A DNA stretch of 64,000 bases from Lysobacter alkalisoli (GCF_006547045.1 NZ_CP041242.1:2304001-2368000); one strand, 5' to 3'. Shown: positions 27,187 to 37,973, counted from the first letter of the stretch. Program-made: numbers and translations. The notes: a model not told the origin generated them from the sequence alone.

Positions 27187-28455
27187 AGGACGTCGTCCGC
27201 GACTGCGGATGACGGACCTGGCCCTGGCCACGAACGACGAAGCGCTCGATGGTCAATGCCTCGGCGCCCATCGGGCCGTAGGCATGCAGACGCGTTGTCG
27301 AAATGCCGATCTCGGCCCCGAGGCCGAGTTCGCCCCCGTCGTTGAAGCGCGAGGATGCGTTGACCATCACCGCGGCGCTGCGGGTGCCGCGCACGAATGC
27401 ATCGGCCACCGGAGCATCGGCGGTGACGATGACCTCGGTATGGTCCGAACCAAAGCGGCCGATGTGGGCCAACGCCGCACCGAGGTCGGGCACCACGCGC
27501 ACCGCGATGACCAGGTCGAGGAACTCGGCCGCGTAGTCGTCTTCGCCCGCCGGCACGACATCAGGGCACAGCGCCCGGGTACGTGCGCACCCACGCACCT
27601 CGACATCGCGCTCACGCAACGCCTCCACCGCGCCGGGCAGGAAGGCCGGGCCACGGCTTCGTGCACCAGCAGGGTTTCCAGCGCATTGCATACGCCAGGC
27701 CGCGAGGCCTTGCCGTCGACCAGCAGGTCGCGAGCCACGTCGAGGTCGGCGGCCGCGTCCACGTACAGATGGCAAACGCCCTTGTAATGTTTGATTAGCG
27801 GCACGCGCGCGTGCTCGGCGACGAAGCGGATCAGGCCCTCGCCGCCACGCGGAATGGCCAGATCGATCAGGTCGGTGAGCTGCAACAGTTCCAGCACGTG
27901 TTCGCGCGCCGGGTCGGCCACCAGCGATACCGCCGCCTCCGGCAGGCCCTCGTCGCGCAGCGCCGCATGCAGGCAGGCGGCGATCGCGGCATTGCTCGAG
28001 CGCGCTTCCGACCCGCCGCGCAGCAGCACCGCGTTGCCGGCCTTCAGGCATAGCGCGGCGGCATCGGCGGTCACGTTGGGACGCGACTCGTAGATCATCG
28101 CCACCAACCCGAGCGGAATGCGCCTGCGCTCGATCAGCAGGCCGTTGGGCAGGGTTTCGCTGCGGGTGACCTCGCCGACCGGGTCGGGCTGTGCGGCGAT
28201 CTCGCGCAATGCCCGGGCGATCGACGCCAGCCGGTCGAAGTCGAGCCGCAGGCGATCGAGCATCGCGGCCGACAGTGCCGCTGCCTCGCCACGCACCATG
28301 TCTTCGGCATTGGCGGCCAGCACCGCTGGCTGGTCCGATTCGATGCGATCGGCCATGCGTTCGATCAGGCGCCGCCTGGCCTCGGGCTCCAGCGCGGCAA
28401 TCGCCGACTGTGCCGCCCGCGCCTGCTCGGCCAACGCGCGCACGTAGCCGCTCAT
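27185..28455 (-). pseudogene. proA: Gamma-glutamyl phosphate reductase (frameshifted)
   Basis: Aldehyde-dehydrogenase-fold enzyme reducing glutamyl-5-phosphate to the semialdehyde for proline synthesis. The 5' frame carries [30 protein letters not shown] and [16 protein letters not shown]. It then loses frame near 27647-27652; the rest ([14 protein letters not shown]...[22 protein letters not shown]) continues in the -1 frame to TGA 27185. One added base gives about 423 aa, matching E. coli ProA (417). The catalytic Cys usually seen before NALETLLV is present (GVCNA). With the complete proline/arginine cluster intact, a sequencing error is the simplest reading. It overlaps proB by 4 bp. Confidence 0.88.
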
Positions 28456-29663
28456 GAGGCCCCCACTCCACTCTCTCCTCCGGCAATGGAAGAGGGGCCT
28501 TTCAGAAGCACCAGGTCGTCACGATGGATCACGGATTCTCCGTAGCGGAAACCAAGGATGGATTCGATGTCGTGGCTGCGCCGCCGCGCGATCCGGCGGA
28601 TCTCGTCGGCACTGTACTGCGTCAGGCCACGGCCAAGCTGCACGTCATCCTCATCGACGATGACCTCGACCACGTCGCCGCGGCGAAAGTCGCCCACCAC
28701 CCGCACCACCCCGCCCGGCAACAGCGACGCACCACGACCGCGCAGGGCCTGGGCAGCACCGGCATCGACGAACAGCGAACCCGCACCCGGCGCATGCCGC
28801 AACCACTGCTTGCGGGCGCGCAGACGGTCGCCTTGAGCATCGACCAGGGTGCCGCTCAGCAGGCCCCGGGACAGCGCGGCGACGACGTCGGCATCGCGGC
28901 CGGAGAACAACACGGTACGGATGCCTGCAGTCGCCGCTTTCGACGCCGCCTCCAGCTTGGTGCGCATGCCCCCGGTGCCAAGCATGCCAGCGTCGCCACC
29001 GGCCGCGCGCAGGAGTTCAGGCGTCAGATGTTCGATGCGGTCGATGGCGCGCGCATCCGGGTCGCGATGCGGATTCGCGCTATACAGCCCGCCTATGTCG
29101 GTGGCGATCAACAGCAGGTCGGCATCGACCAGCGAGGCCACCGCGGCGGCAAGATTGTCGTTGTCGCCGAGCTTGAGTTCATCGACGGCGACGGTGTCGT
29201 TCTCGTTGATGACCGGCAGCGTGCGCAGCCGCAACAGCTCGCGCAGCGTCGCCCGCGCGTTGAGGTAGCGCCGGCGATTGCGCAGGTCGTCGTGGCTGAG
29301 CAGCACCTGCGCCACCGGAACCTCGATGAGCTGCTGCCAGAAGCCGATCAGCGATGCCTGGCCCAACGCGGCCAGCGCCTGGCGCAGCACCAGCCCGCTG
29401 CCGGTGCTGCTGTTACCGGCGATGCTGTGGCCGGCGAAGCTGTTACCCGCGGTGTGGATCCGGCCACGACCGGCCGCGACCGCGCCAGACGACACCAGCA
29501 CCACTTCGCGTCCGTCTGCCATCGCGCCGCTGATGAAACCGGCCAACGCTCCGGCATGGCACGCATCCAACCCGCTCTCGCCGGCCAGCAGGCTGCTGCC
29601 GACCTTGAGCACGGCACGGCGCCAGTTCGGCAGAGGCTGTGGAGTGAAGTCGGACGCGCTCAT
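28452..29663 (-). CDS. proB: Glutamate 5-kinase
   Basis: Amino-acid kinase domain (about 1-275; [33 protein letters not shown]) followed by a C-terminal PUA domain; 403 aa. It phosphorylates glutamate, the first step of proline synthesis, and is normally inhibited by proline. Between VAAGRG and [12 protein letters not shown] it carries an insertion of three near-identical pentapeptides ([15 protein letters not shown]) encoded by 15-bp repeats. It overlaps proA by 4 bp and lies downstream of argH in the arg-pro cluster. Confidence 0.95.
   Translation of the reverse strand: MSASDFTPQPLPNWRRAVLKVGSSLLAGESGLDACHAGALAGFISGAMADGREVVLVSSGAVAAGRGRIHTAGNSFAGHSIAGNSSTGSGLVLRQALAALGQASLIGFWQQLIEVPVAQVLLSHDDLRNRRRYLNARATLRELLRLRTLPVINENDTVAVDELKLGDNDNLAAAVASLVDADLLLIATDIGGLYSANPHRDPDARAIDRIEHLTPELLRAAGGDAGMLGTGGMRTKLEAASKAATAGIRTVLFSGRDADVVAALSRGLLSGTLVDAQGDRLRARKQWLRHAPGAGSLFVDAGAAQALRGRGASLLPGGVVRVVGDFRRGDVVEVIVDEDDVQLGRGLTQYSADEIRRIARRRSHDIESILGFRYGESVIHRDDLVLLKGPSSIAGGESGVGAS
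29406..29450. repeat. 15-bp in-frame tandem repeat inside proB
   Basis: Three imperfect 15-bp units (29436-29450, 29421-29435, 29406-29420 in coding order), e.g. GCGGGTAACAGCTTC, encode [15 protein letters not shown] in a loop of the kinase domain that is much shorter in other ProB proteins. Confidence 0.75.
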
Positions 29664-29686
29664 GAGGTCATTGGGTCACGGAATTA

Positions 29687-29763
29687 GTAGCCCGGGTAAG
29701 GCGAAGCCGCGCCCGGGAATGCCTGGCGGAACCCCGGGTGCGGCTTCGCCTTGCCCGGGCTGC
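29687..29763. repeat. REP-type inverted repeat (family R1), full copy
   Basis: Left arm GTAGCCCGGGTAAGGCGAAG... (29687-29717) and near-complementary right arm (about 29733-29763) lie between argH and proB. Relative to the copy at 76 the arms carry paired changes (GGCGAAGCC versus GCGAAGC). Confidence 0.8.
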
Positions 29764-29813
29764 TTCATTCTGGCCTGCACCAGGCAGGGCCTGGATAACC
29801 AAGCATCATGTCG

Positions 29814-31109
29814 TCATGCCGCGTCGAGCGCCTCCAGCCGCCGCCGCAGCACATCCAGCCGCAACTCGCCTGCCGCGCCCGGCGACACGCGCGCGGCGAG
29901 ACTGGCATCGGGATCGCCTTGTGCCCAACGCGCCGGGTCGGCGGCCTGGCGATAGGCCTCGCGAAACGGCAGGCCCTCGCGTGCCATGTCGACGGCCAGG
30001 TCGGTCGCGTACATCGACGGCTCCAGCGCGGCACGCATCCGGTCCTGCCGCCATTCGAGGTTGCGCAGCAGGTCCGGCAGCAGCTCCAGCGCGCCGAGGC
30101 CACGACCGAAGGCATGGAAGATCGCGCCCTTGGAGAACTGCAGATCGCGGTGGTAACCCGACGGCAGCGACAGCAACTGCTCGATCTCGGTACGCGCCGC
30201 TGCGGCGGCCGAATAGCTCGCACGCATCAATTCGATCACGTCCGGGTTGCGCTTGTTCGGCATGATCGAACTGCCGGTGGTGTACTGCGATGGCAGTTCG
30301 ACGAAGCCGAACTCGCCGCTGGTGAACAGGCTCAGGTCCCAGGCCAGCCGGCGCAGGTCGAGCAGCGCCGAGGACAACGCCTCGATCGCCGCCATCTCGA
30401 ACTTGCCGCGCGAGAGCTGGGCGTAGGTCGCCGCCACCTGCATGCGGCCGAAGCCGAGTGCCTGCGTGGTGTGGTCGCGGTCCAGCGGCAGGTTGACGCC
30501 GTAGCCGGCGGCGCTGCCGAGCGGGTTGGCGTCGAGCCAGGCGCGGGTCTGCGCGGCGCGCTGCGCGTTGTCGATGAAGCCTTCGGCCCAGGCCGCCCAC
30601 CACATGCCCAGCGACGACACCACCGCACGCTGCAGGTGGGTGTAGCCGGGCAGCGGCACGTCGCGCTCGGCCTCGGCCCGCGCCAGCGCGACCTCGGCCA
30701 CCTCGCGCGACACCGCGGCCACGCACTCCATGCGGTCGCGCAGCCACAGCCGGGTCGCGACCAGCACCTGGTCGTTGCGGCTGCGACCGGTGTGGATCTT
30801 CTTGCCGGTGTCGCCAAGACGCTCGACCAGCCGCGCCTCGATCGCAGAATGGCCGTCCTCGTACTGCTCGTCGAGCACAAAGCGGCCGGCACTGAAGTCA
30901 TCGGCCAGTACCGCCAGCTCGCGCTTGAGCCCATCCAGCTCGTCGTCGTCCAGGATGCCGATGCGCTGCAGCCCCTCGGCATGCGCGCGGCTGGCCTCGA
31001 TGTCGAACAGGAAGAACTCGCGATCGAGGATCACGTCCTCGCCGGCGAGGAACTGCTGGATGCGCTGGTCGACCTTGACCCCGGGCTTCTGCCACAGCAA
31101 CTGGCTCAT
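29814..31109 (-). CDS. argH: Argininosuccinate lyase
   Basis: Fumarase/aspartase superfamily enzyme (431 aa) cleaving argininosuccinate to arginine and fumarate. Signature [21 protein letters not shown] and PGYTHLQRA are present; the C-terminus is slightly shorter than the E. coli enzyme (457 aa). ATG 31109 overlaps the argC stop by 4 bp. The coding direction is the same as the rest of the arginine cluster. Confidence 0.96.
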   Translation of the reverse strand: MSQLLWQKPGVKVDQRIQQFLAGEDVILDREFFLFDIEASRAHAEGLQRIGILDDDELDGLKRELAVLADDFSAGRFVLDEQYEDGHSAIEARLVERLGDTGKKIHTGRSRNDQVLVATRLWLRDRMECVAAVSREVAEVALARAEAERDVPLPGYTHLQRAVVSSLGMWWAAWAEGFIDNAQRAAQTRAWLDANPLGSAAGYGVNLPLDRDHTTQALGFGRMQVAATYAQLSRGKFEMAAIEALSSALLDLRRLAWDLSLFTSGEFGFVELPSQYTTGSSIMPNKRNPDVIELMRASYSAAAAARTEIEQLLSLPSGYHRDLQFSKGAIFHAFGRGLGALELLPDLLRNLEWRQDRMRAALEPSMYATDLAVDMAREGLPFREAYRQAADPARWAQGDPDASLAARVSPGAAGELRLDVLRRRLEALDAA

Positions 31110-32065
31110 GTATTCCGCTCCGCGACGGGGATGCCCGCCATCTCGTCAAATCCAAAGGCGATGTTGAGGTTCTGCAACGCCTGCGTCGCCGCGCCCTTGA
31201 GCAGGTTGTCCTCGGTCGCGACCGCGACCAGCCGGCGCCCGTCCGGCGACAGCGTGAAGCCGCCCAGCTCGACGTCGTGGCGGCTGGCGATGCGGCTGAC
31301 CCAGGGCGTCCCTTCGACCACCCGCACCAACGGCTCGCCGGCATAGCGTTCACGGTAGCGCGCGACGATCTGGTCGAGCTCGAAAACAGCCGCCAGCGGC
31401 ATGTTGGCGGTGATGGTCAGCCCGCGAAAATGCGGCGCCACGTGCGGAAGGAACTGCACCTCGTGACCGAGCTGGCGGGTGACTTCGCGCTCGTGGATGT
31501 GGTTGGTCAACGCATACGGCATCAGGTTGTCGCGCAACAGCTCGACGTCGTTCTTGTCCGACGGCGTGGTGCCGGCACCGGAGTAGCCGGACACGCCGAA
31601 GCACTGCACCGGCCCGGCCAGTGCATCGAGCATCGGTGCGACGACCAGCTGCATCGCAGTCGCGTAGCAGCCGGGGTTGCTGATCCGCCGCTGCCCGGCG
31701 TATCTGTCCCGGGTGAGTTCCGGCAGGCCGTAGTACCAGCCATCGTCGAAACGATAGTCGGCCGACAGGTCGACGATGCAGGTATCCGGCGCCCGCGCAT
31801 CCACCGCGGCCACGAACGGCGCCGCCTTGCCGTTGGGCAGTGCCAGCACCAACGCATCCACGCCCTGCCCGGCCGCCTCGTCGGGCCCATGGGAGACATA
31901 CGACAGATCACCTTCGTAGTCCGGCTCATGATCGGAAAGCTTCTGTCCCGCCCGCTCGCGCGACGACACGAAGGCCAATTCGAACCGGGGGTGCGAGGCG
32001 AACAGCCGGATCAGTTCCGACCCGACGTGGCCGCGTGCACCAACGATGCCGATCCGGCGAATCAC
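31106..32065 (-). CDS. argC: N-acetyl-gamma-glutamyl-phosphate reductase
   Basis: NADPH-dependent reductase (319 aa) making N-acetylglutamate semialdehyde. Nucleotide-binding [16 protein letters not shown] at the N-terminus, the catalytic Cys in SNPGCYAT, and a conserved His near [12 protein letters not shown] are visible. It overlaps argAB upstream and argH downstream by 4 bp each. Confidence 0.96.
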   Translation of the reverse strand: MIRRIGIVGARGHVGSELIRLFASHPRFELAFVSSRERAGQKLSDHEPDYEGDLSYVSHGPDEAAGQGVDALVLALPNGKAAPFVAAVDARAPDTCIVDLSADYRFDDGWYYGLPELTRDRYAGQRRISNPGCYATAMQLVVAPMLDALAGPVQCFGVSGYSGAGTTPSDKNDVELLRDNLMPYALTNHIHEREVTRQLGHEVQFLPHVAPHFRGLTITANMPLAAVFELDQIVARYRERYAGEPLVRVVEGTPWVSRIASRHDVELGGFTLSPDGRRLVAVATEDNLLKGAATQALQNLNIAFGFDEMAGIPVAERNT

Positions 32066-33414
32066 CGTGCCACCTCCCGTGCCGCATCCGCCAGCGTGGG
32101 TTCACGCCCGGCGCAATGCGCCACGCAGCGCTCGATCTCGCCAAAATCCTCGATCCCGTACCAGAACACTTTCCACTTCTCCTGCCGGTAGCAGCCGTCC
32201 GATTCGGAGTAGTAGAACTGATTGACCGCATTGCCGTGCCGCGAGCGCCAGAACAGGCGCGGGTTCTGCTCGCGCATGACCAGCCAGACCGCACGGCCGA
32301 GGCCTTCGCCCTGTGCATCGTCGAGCACGGCGAACTTGTCGAGGTAGATGCCCTCTGCTTCCCGGGTGAGGACTACCGCGGCACGATAGTTCTCGCTGAC
32401 ATAGGCCCGGTACAGCGGGGTGCGTTCGAAGTAGTCCGGCAACAGCCTGCGGCCGAACGCGGATTCGACCAGCCCTCGCAGGCGGGCGGTGTCCAGTTCG
32501 TCCCAGGACGACACCTCCAGCACCCGCTCGCCGCGCCGCACCAGGGTACCCGAGCCCTTGTGGGTGAACAGCTCCTTGGCCAGTTCCGACGGCTTGGTGA
32601 TCGACACCGAGGAAGCCAGCGGCAGCTTGTCGAGCAGGTCCTTGATCTGTTCGATCTTCACTCGCATGCCGCCGTTGATCCACGACTGTGCGATCAGATG
32701 GTCGTACTCGGTCGACAGGTTGATCGAATCGATCACCTTGCCCTTGTCGTCGAGCAGACCACCGGTGCCGGTCAGGAACACGATCTTGTATGGCTGCAGT
32801 ACCTGCACCAGTTCGTTGGCGGCAAAGTCGGCGTTGACGTTGAGGATCTGCCCGCCCGCGGTCTCGCCGAGGCTGGCGATCACCGGAATCGATCCGGCAT
32901 GGAGCGCGGCTTCGATCGGCGCCAGATTGACCCGCTTGACCTCACCGACCAGGCCATAGGTATCGCGGTCGAGGTATTCGGACTCGAACACGCCCGACAC
33001 GATCGATGTCGCACGGGCGTCGAAGGCCTGCAGCGCCTCGACCAGTTTCAGGTTCTGGCTCTGGAACACGCGGCGCACGATCGCCAGTGCCTCCGGCGAG
33101 GTGACGCGAAGGCCGTCGACGGTCTGCTTCTCGATGCCTGCCGCAGTCAGTTCCGCGTCGAGCTGGGGACCTGCGCCGTGGATCACGATCGGGGTCAGGC
33201 CGACGTCCTGCAGGAACGCCAGCGACGAGGTCAATGCGTCGAGGTCATCGCGCAGTACCGCGCCGCCAACCTTGACCACCGCGAAGCGCGATGCGTCGAG
33301 CTGCGAGAAACGCTTGAGGTACTGACTGATTTCCTTCGCGCTGGCCATGCTCGACAGCAGCCGGACGATGGTCTGGCGGGTCTGGATGTCGTGGCTGGAA
33401 AGTTTCGCGTTCAT
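32062..33414 (-). CDS. argB: Bifunctional N-acetylglutamate synthase/kinase
   Basis: 450-aa fusion. An amino-acid-kinase domain (about 20-290: [34 protein letters not shown]) phosphorylates N-acetylglutamate. A C-terminal GNAT-like domain (about 300-440: [40 protein letters not shown] in part) supplies N-acetylglutamate synthase activity. This NAGS-K type is known from Xanthomonas and resembles the mitochondrial enzymes, so it is expected to be arginine-sensitive. It explains why no separate argA or argJ appears. It overlaps argC by 4 bp; an R1 repeat lies upstream. Confidence 0.94.
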   Translation of the reverse strand: MNAKLSSHDIQTRQTIVRLLSSMASAKEISQYLKRFSQLDASRFAVVKVGGAVLRDDLDALTSSLAFLQDVGLTPIVIHGAGPQLDAELTAAGIEKQTVDGLRVTSPEALAIVRRVFQSQNLKLVEALQAFDARATSIVSGVFESEYLDRDTYGLVGEVKRVNLAPIEAALHAGSIPVIASLGETAGGQILNVNADFAANELVQVLQPYKIVFLTGTGGLLDDKGKVIDSINLSTEYDHLIAQSWINGGMRVKIEQIKDLLDKLPLASSVSITKPSELAKELFTHKGSGTLVRRGERVLEVSSWDELDTARLRGLVESAFGRRLLPDYFERTPLYRAYVSENYRAAVVLTREAEGIYLDKFAVLDDAQGEGLGRAVWLVMREQNPRLFWRSRHGNAVNQFYYSESDGCYRQEKWKVFWYGIEDFGEIERCVAHCAGREPTLADAAREVAR

Positions 33415-33433
33415 TCGTGTGTGTGGGATCCAC

Positions 33434-33510
33434 GTAGCCCGGGCAAGCGGAGCGCACCCGGGACTGTCTTGATGCTTCCCCGGGCGCGGCTTTGCCTTAC
33501 CCGGGCTATG
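33434..33510. repeat. REP-type inverted repeat (family R1), chimeric copy
   Basis: The left arm (33434-33463) has the GCGGAGCGC form and the right arm (about 33478-33510) the GCGCGGC form, so arms of two sub-types are paired and the inner stem is imperfect. It lies between argE' and argAB. Confidence 0.75.
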
Positions 33511-33511
33511 G

Positions 33512-34597
33512 TCAACTGTTGAGAATCCGGACGATCGACTCGGTATAGCGCTGCAGCTGCTGCAGCTCTACCCACTCGTCGGCGGTATGCGCCTGGGCGA
33601 TGTCGCCCGGGCCGTAGACGAAGGCGGTCATGCCGGCGGCGGAAAACAGCGAGGCCTCGGTCCAGAAATCGACCGCATTGCCGATCGGCAAGCCGAGTTC
33701 GTCGGCAAGATCGCGCGCGGCCAGGCGACGCTCCTCCGCCCGTGACACGTCCCCCGAAGGCAGTGACGGCCCGCGGAACGTCTCTTCGTATTCGGCGAGT
33801 GCGTCCGGATTGGCCATATCGCGCAAGCTCGCATGCAGCGCATCGATGTCCTGCGACGGCAACGGGCGGAAGCCGAACCGCACTTCCGCACTCGGCGCGA
33901 TCATATTGGCCTTGATGCCGCCCTCGACCTTGCCGATGTTGAAGCGCAGTCCGGTCAAGCCACCAAAGCGCAGGTGTTTCTGGGCTTCGACATGGTCCAG
34001 CGCCGACACGCCCCAGCGCATCGCGTTGTGCAGCGCGCTGAGCGACAGCGCGTTCTCGGCCGAGGCATGGCCGGCCTGACCCTTGAATGCCATCCGTACC
34101 GCACTGATGCCGCGATGGGCCAGCACCGCCTCGCAGCGGGTCGGCTCGGCGATGATCGCTTCGTCGAAGCCATGATCGGTGCCGAGGAAACCTGCGATGC
34201 AACGCGCGTCGTTGGCTTCCTCGTCGGTCGAGAACAGGAACGCGGCATCGCCCGTGGTCATCGAGGCCGCGGTCACCAGCCCGGCCGCCGCGCCCTTGAT
34301 GTCGCAGGCACCGAGCCCGATCGCGCGATCGCCCTCGACCCGCAGCACGTGCGGATCGGCGCTCCACGCTTCCGACGACGGCACCGTGTCGAGATGGACG
34401 TTGAACAGCCGCTTCGGATTGCCACGCACGGCCAGCATCGACACCGCGCCGGCACCGTGATCGGTTACCCGCACTTCGAAACCCGGCAACTGTTCGCGCA
34501 GGTAGTCGAAGATGCCACCGGTGCCGATTTCACGCGGCGGGTTGCGGGTGTCGAACGACACCAGCGCTTCGAGATGCTTGAGGGTCTTGGAGAGCAC
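33512..34597 (-). CDS. argE: N-acetyl-L-citrulline deacetylase
   Basis: M20-family zinc hydrolase (361 aa). Metal-site motifs are [22 protein letters not shown] and FSTDEEAN. In xanthomonads the enzyme acts on N-acetylcitrulline rather than N-acetylornithine, matching the acetylornithine carbamoyltransferase in this cluster. The substrate therefore follows from context: acetylcitrulline to citrulline, feeding argininosuccinate synthase encoded 12 bp upstream. A generic acetylornithine deacetylase is the alternative but less likely. Confidence 0.92.
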   Translation of the reverse strand: MLSKTLKHLEALVSFDTRNPPREIGTGGIFDYLREQLPGFEVRVTDHGAGAVSMLAVRGNPKRLFNVHLDTVPSSEAWSADPHVLRVEGDRAIGLGACDIKGAAAGLVTAASMTTGDAAFLFSTDEEANDARCIAGFLGTDHGFDEAIIAEPTRCEAVLAHRGISAVRMAFKGQAGHASAENALSLSALHNAMRWGVSALDHVEAQKHLRFGGLTGLRFNIGKVEGGIKANMIAPSAEVRFGFRPLPSQDIDALHASLRDMANPDALAEYEETFRGPSLPSGDVSRAEERRLAARDLADELGLPIGNAVDFWTEASLFSAAGMTAFVYGPGDIAQAHTADEWVELQQLQRYTESIVRILNS

Positions 34598-34609
34598 GCC
34601 GGCCGACCC

Positions 34610-35812
34610 TCAGTCCTGTCCACTGCGGTTGATTTCGGCCCACAGCGTGCTGCTCATGCCGAACAGCTTGATGAAGCCCTCGGCCTCCTCCACGCCCCAG
34701 TCCGCCGACTGCGCGTAGGTCGCGCCCTTGGCATTGAGAATATGCGGCGAATCCACGGCCACCGCATTGACGAGGCCGCCGGTGGTTTCCAGCGTGACCT
34801 CGCCGTTGACGGTCGACTGGCTGGAGGCGAGGAAGGCCTCCAGGTCGGTCTTGAGCGGGTCGTGGAAGAAACCTTCGTAGACCAGCTCGACCCACTTGCG
34901 TGCGACATCGGGCTTGAAGCGGTTCTGCTGCTTGCTCAGCACCGCCTCCTCCAGCGCGCGGTGCGCGGTGAGCAGCGCGACCAGGCCCGGGGCTTCGTAG
35001 ACGATGCGGCCCTTCAGGCCGATGGTGGTGTCGCCGGTGTACATGCCGCGACCGACGCCATATCGCGCGAACAGGCCGTTGAGCTTCGCGAGCAGCTCGT
35101 GGCCGTCGATCTTCTCGCCGTCGAGCGCGACCGCCTCGCCGTTCTCGAAGCGCAGCTTCACCTGAAGCGCTTCGGCCGGCCATTCGGCGCGCGGCTTGCA
35201 CCAGCCACGTGCGCCCTCGCCCGGGGCCTCCCACTTGTCGATCTCCCCGCCGGACAGGGTCACGCCGAGCAGGTTCTCGTTGATGGTGTAGCTCTTCTGC
35301 TTGGCACGCACGCCGAAGCCGCGTTCCTCGAGGTAGGCCTGCTCGTAGGCACGGGTCTGGGTGTGTTCCTTCTGGATTTCACGAATCGGTGCGACGATCT
35401 CGTAGTCGCCCGACGCCTTCACCGCCAGGTCGAAGCGCACCTGGTCGTTGCCCATGCCGGTGCAGCCGTGGGCGATCGCCCTCGTGCCCAGTTCGGCGCA
35501 GCGCCGGAGCGCGGCGTCGACGATCAGGTAACGGTCGGACACCAGCAGCGGATACTGGCCCTGGTAGCTCGCGCCCGCCCACACGAACGGCTTGACGAAG
35601 CCCGACCACACCGCAGGGCCGCCATCGACGGTGACGTGGCTGGCCACGCCCAGTTCGGCCGCGCGCTTCTCGATGAAGTCGCGCTCCCCGGCATCGACGC
35701 CGCCGGTATCGGCGAACACGGTATGCACGTTCCAGCCGCGCTCCTGCAGGTAGGGCACGCAGAAGCTGGTGTCGAGGCCGCCGGAGAAGGCGAGGACGAT
35801 GTCTTTGCTCAT
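34610..35812 (-). CDS. argG: Argininosuccinate synthase
   Basis: ATP-dependent ligase (400 aa) joining citrulline and aspartate. The N-terminal P-loop-like [18 protein letters not shown] and the [15 protein letters not shown] segment are diagnostic. The open frame extends to 35920, but the upstream part is repeat DNA and ATG 35812 gives the conserved N-terminus. Its citrulline comes from acetylcitrulline in this pathway. Confidence 0.96.
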   Translation of the reverse strand: MSKDIVLAFSGGLDTSFCVPYLQERGWNVHTVFADTGGVDAGERDFIEKRAAELGVASHVTVDGGPAVWSGFVKPFVWAGASYQGQYPLLVSDRYLIVDAALRRCAELGTRAIAHGCTGMGNDQVRFDLAVKASGDYEIVAPIREIQKEHTQTRAYEQAYLEERGFGVRAKQKSYTINENLLGVTLSGGEIDKWEAPGEGARGWCKPRAEWPAEALQVKLRFENGEAVALDGEKIDGHELLAKLNGLFARYGVGRGMYTGDTTIGLKGRIVYEAPGLVALLTAHRALEEAVLSKQQNRFKPDVARKWVELVYEGFFHDPLKTDLEAFLASSQSTVNGEVTLETTGGLVNAVAVDSPHILNAKGATYAQSADWGVEEAEGFIKLFGMSSTLWAEINRSGQD

Positions 35813-35827
35813 GGTCGAAAAGTCTCT

Positions 35828-35937
35828 GTCTTTGTTCCCCCTCCCCCGCTTGCGGGGAGGGTTGTGGTGGGGCAACGGGGTGCGGCGATGCCTGCCCTCA
35901 CCCCAACCCCTCTCCCGCAAGCGGGGAGAGGGGCTTC
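35828..35937. repeat. CCCTCTCCCGCAAGCGGGAG-type inverted repeats
   Basis: Two hairpins built on CTCCCCGC/GCGGGGAG arms face each other across about 60 nt (first about 35838-35860, second about 35913-35937) between argF' and argG. The motif is a widely dispersed intergenic repeat in proteobacteria. Confidence 0.65.
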
Positions 35938-35941
35938 AAAC

Positions 35942-36952
35942 TCATTGGCCGATCAACGCTGCCATGATCGCCTTCTGCACGTGCAGGCGGTTCTCCGCCT
36001 CGTTGATCGCGATGCATTGCGGGCTGTCCATCACCGCGTCGGTGGCCTTGACGTTGCGGCGCAGCGGCAGGCAGTGGCTGAACACGCCGTTGTTGGTCAG
36101 TGCCATCTTCGCCTCGTCGACCATGAAGTGCTTGTACTGGTCGCGGATCGGCTTCTCCGGCGCCCAGTTGCCGAAGTACGGCAGCGCGCCCCAGCTCTTG
36201 GCGTAGACCACGTCGGCGCCGGCGTATGCGCTCTCGATGTCATGGCTGACGGCCAGCGAACCGCCGTTCTCGGCGACGTTCTGCTCCGCCCACCCCATGT
36301 AGCGCTCGTCGAGGATGTACTGCTCGGTCGGGCACAGCAGGGTCACGTCCATGCCCAGGCGGGTGGCAATCGTCAGCGCCGAATTGGCCACCGCGGTGTT
36401 GAGCGGCTTGGGATGGTAGGTCCAGGTCAGCACGTACTTCTTGCCGCGCAGGTCGCTGGTGCCGAAATGCTCCTGCAGCGCCAGCGCATGGGCCAGTTCC
36501 TGGCAAGGATGGGTGATCGTCTCCATGTTGATCACCGGCACCGGCGAATACTTCGCGAAGCTCTTCAGCACCCGGTCCTCGCGGTCATTGGCCCAGTCGA
36601 CGAACTTCGGGAACGCACGCACGCCGATCAGGTCGACGTAGCGGCCCAGCACCTGCGCGACCTCCTTGATGTGCTCCTCGGTATCGCCGTCCATCACCGT
36701 GCCGAGGTCGAACTCGATCGGCCATGCGTCCTTGCCCGGCTGCAGCACCACGGCGTGGCCTCCGAGCTGGAACGTGCCCAGCTCGAAACTGGTGCGGGTG
36801 CGCATGGACGGGTTGAAGAACACCAGCGCAATCGACCTGCCCTTGAGCTGGTCGCCCAGCCTGTTGCGCTTGAATCCGGCCGCCTGCTCCAGCAGCGCAT
36901 CGAGGTCGGGACGGGACCAGTCCTGGGTATTCAGGAAGTGCTTGAGGGTCAT
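35942..36952 (-). CDS. argF': N-acetylornithine carbamoyltransferase
   Basis: Transcarbamylase (336 aa) that carbamoylates N-acetylornithine to N-acetylcitrulline instead of ornithine to citrulline. It is recognisably the Xanthomonas AOTCase: carbamoyl-phosphate loop SMRTRTSFE, HPCQELAH, CLPLRRNVKATDAVMD, and Glu92 that distinguishes acetylornithine from succinylornithine enzymes. ATG 36952 gives the conserved MTLKHFLNTQDWSR start; the frame upstream to 37072 runs through a terminator. First gene of the arginine cluster. Confidence 0.97.
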   Translation of the reverse strand: MTLKHFLNTQDWSRPDLDALLEQAAGFKRNRLGDQLKGRSIALVFFNPSMRTRTSFELGTFQLGGHAVVLQPGKDAWPIEFDLGTVMDGDTEEHIKEVAQVLGRYVDLIGVRAFPKFVDWANDREDRVLKSFAKYSPVPVINMETITHPCQELAHALALQEHFGTSDLRGKKYVLTWTYHPKPLNTAVANSALTIATRLGMDVTLLCPTEQYILDERYMGWAEQNVAENGGSLAVSHDIESAYAGADVVYAKSWGALPYFGNWAPEKPIRDQYKHFMVDEAKMALTNNGVFSHCLPLRRNVKATDAVMDSPQCIAINEAENRLHVQKAIMAALIGQ

Positions 36953-36976
36953 CGAATTCTGCCTTTCTTGGGAAGT

Positions 36977-36994
36977 CCGCACATGGATGTGCGG
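36977..36994. repeat. Small palindrome with CATGGATG core
   Basis: CCGCACAT-GG-ATGTGCGG, a perfect 8-bp stem, lies 24 nt upstream of the argF' ATG. It matches the hisF-hisIE palindrome at 8435 and the inner hairpin of the element at 39425. It could be mistaken for an operator; its recurrence suggests a REP-like repeat. Confidence 0.55.
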
Positions 36995-37034
36995 GGGTGT
37001 CGCGGATGGAAACGCAATAAATCGCCCAAAACAA

Positions 37035-37062
37035 AAAAGCCCAGCGGCGAGGCTGGGCTTTT
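37035..37062 (-). terminator. Rho-independent terminator upstream of argF'
   Basis: 11-bp stem AAAAGCCCAGC/GCTGGGCTTTT with a 6-nt loop; on the minus strand a T6GT4 tract follows. It would end transcripts of the 37265-37741 gene and isolate the arginine cluster. An attenuator role for argF' cannot be excluded. Confidence 0.8.
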
Positions 37063-37264
37063 CATGTGTCACCCGTGTATCACGGATGCTTCACAAACAG
37101 GCGATGTCGCCTACCCAACCAGTCGTGGCGGGTACGGTCGGCGCGCGCGCGAGGTCATCCCCGCCGCCATCCAGGCGGAAGTCAGAATGTCGGCGTCGGC
37201 GTAGTAGGGATTCATCAGGAGGCGAATGCTCGCACGGGCTGCGCGCGCGCGCAAGGCACGACGC
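37063..37264. other. Intergenic region with no recognised gene
   Basis: About 200 bp between the terminator and the stop of the next minus-strand gene. It contains no convincing reading frame, tRNA or long palindrome. A short G+C-rich alternating stretch (GCGCGCGCGCGAGG near 37138, GCGCGCGCGCAAGG near 37244) is the only pattern I see. Confidence 0.5.
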
Positions 37265-37741
37265 TCATTCGCCGGAACGGACCGGCACCACGGGGGTGAT
37301 CGAAACCCGGATCCGGAGCCGGTTGCCGGGATCCTCGGTCAGCCGCGAGCGGTACTTGGCGCCCTTGTACAGGTAATCCACGTCATAGGCGATCGGTCGC
37401 TGGAACTCGCGCTCGACCTGCACCGGGCGGCACTCGACCGGCGCCGGAACCTCCTCACCCTTGTCCCTGTCGCGGCTGAGGGCATCGCGGACCGCACCGA
37501 CCATCCGCGACAGACGGGAATCGCCTTCCTCGATCGGAGGATCGCACTCCTCTTCCACCCGGGTCGCCGTAAGGGTCTGGTAGACGGGGGTGACCCGCAG
37601 CACCTGGGCGTAGTCGTAGCGCACGTTCTCCGCCTGGACGACCACGCTGTCCTGCGCCCGGGCGATCGGAGCGATCTGGACGATCAGCAGGGCCAGCAAG
37701 GCCAGCTTCAACGGGCAGGACAACAGGGGGGGACGGGTCAT
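37265..37741 (-). CDS. Exported hypothetical protein resembling 17-kDa surface-antigen-like proteins without the glycine zipper
   Basis: 158 aa from ATG 37741: signal peptide (about residues 1-28, ending ARAQ), then [22 protein letters not shown] and a C-terminal [20 protein letters not shown] segment with VRVSITP. Start and end resemble periplasmic/outer-membrane proteins of the glycine-zipper 2TM family, but the central glycine-rich zipper is replaced by a charged linker ([13 protein letters not shown]). Two Cys could form a disulphide. Function unknown. ORF start codons upstream to 37915 lie in a non-conserved region. Confidence 0.7.
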   Translation of the reverse strand: MTRPPLLSCPLKLALLALLIVQIAPIARAQDSVVVQAENVRYDYAQVLRVTPVYQTLTATRVEEECDPPIEEGDSRLSRMVGAVRDALSRDRDKGEEVPAPVECRPVQVEREFQRPIAYDVDYLYKGAKYRSRLTEDPGNRLRIRVSITPVVPVRSGE

Positions 37742-37973
37742 CTCGCAGGCGCGGTCAGGTTTGTTCAGAAATTGTAAGTGCAGTCTGCGGGTATGGCATG
37801 AACCCCGGCTGTCATGCCCCGCCAGCCGGCCCCGGAACGGGTCCTCCGTCATCGCTGTCACCTGCCCGGCTCGCGGCCCGCCACCTGGCCGCATGCAATG
37901 CGCTTTGGAAAACACTGCCCGGAAAACACCGTGTGGCAGCCACCGCGACAGGCAAGCCGCCGAACTTACGGGC

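Noticed and set aside
36977-36994. Arginine operator upstream of argF'
   Set aside because: The palindrome recurs between hisF and hisIE and within a repeat element, and does not resemble an ArgR ARG box.
33833-37204. 1123-codon open frame on the plus strand across argE', argG and argF'
   Set aside because: Antisense to three well-conserved genes; such long frames arise from the high G+C third positions. Its product is low-complexity and resembles no family.
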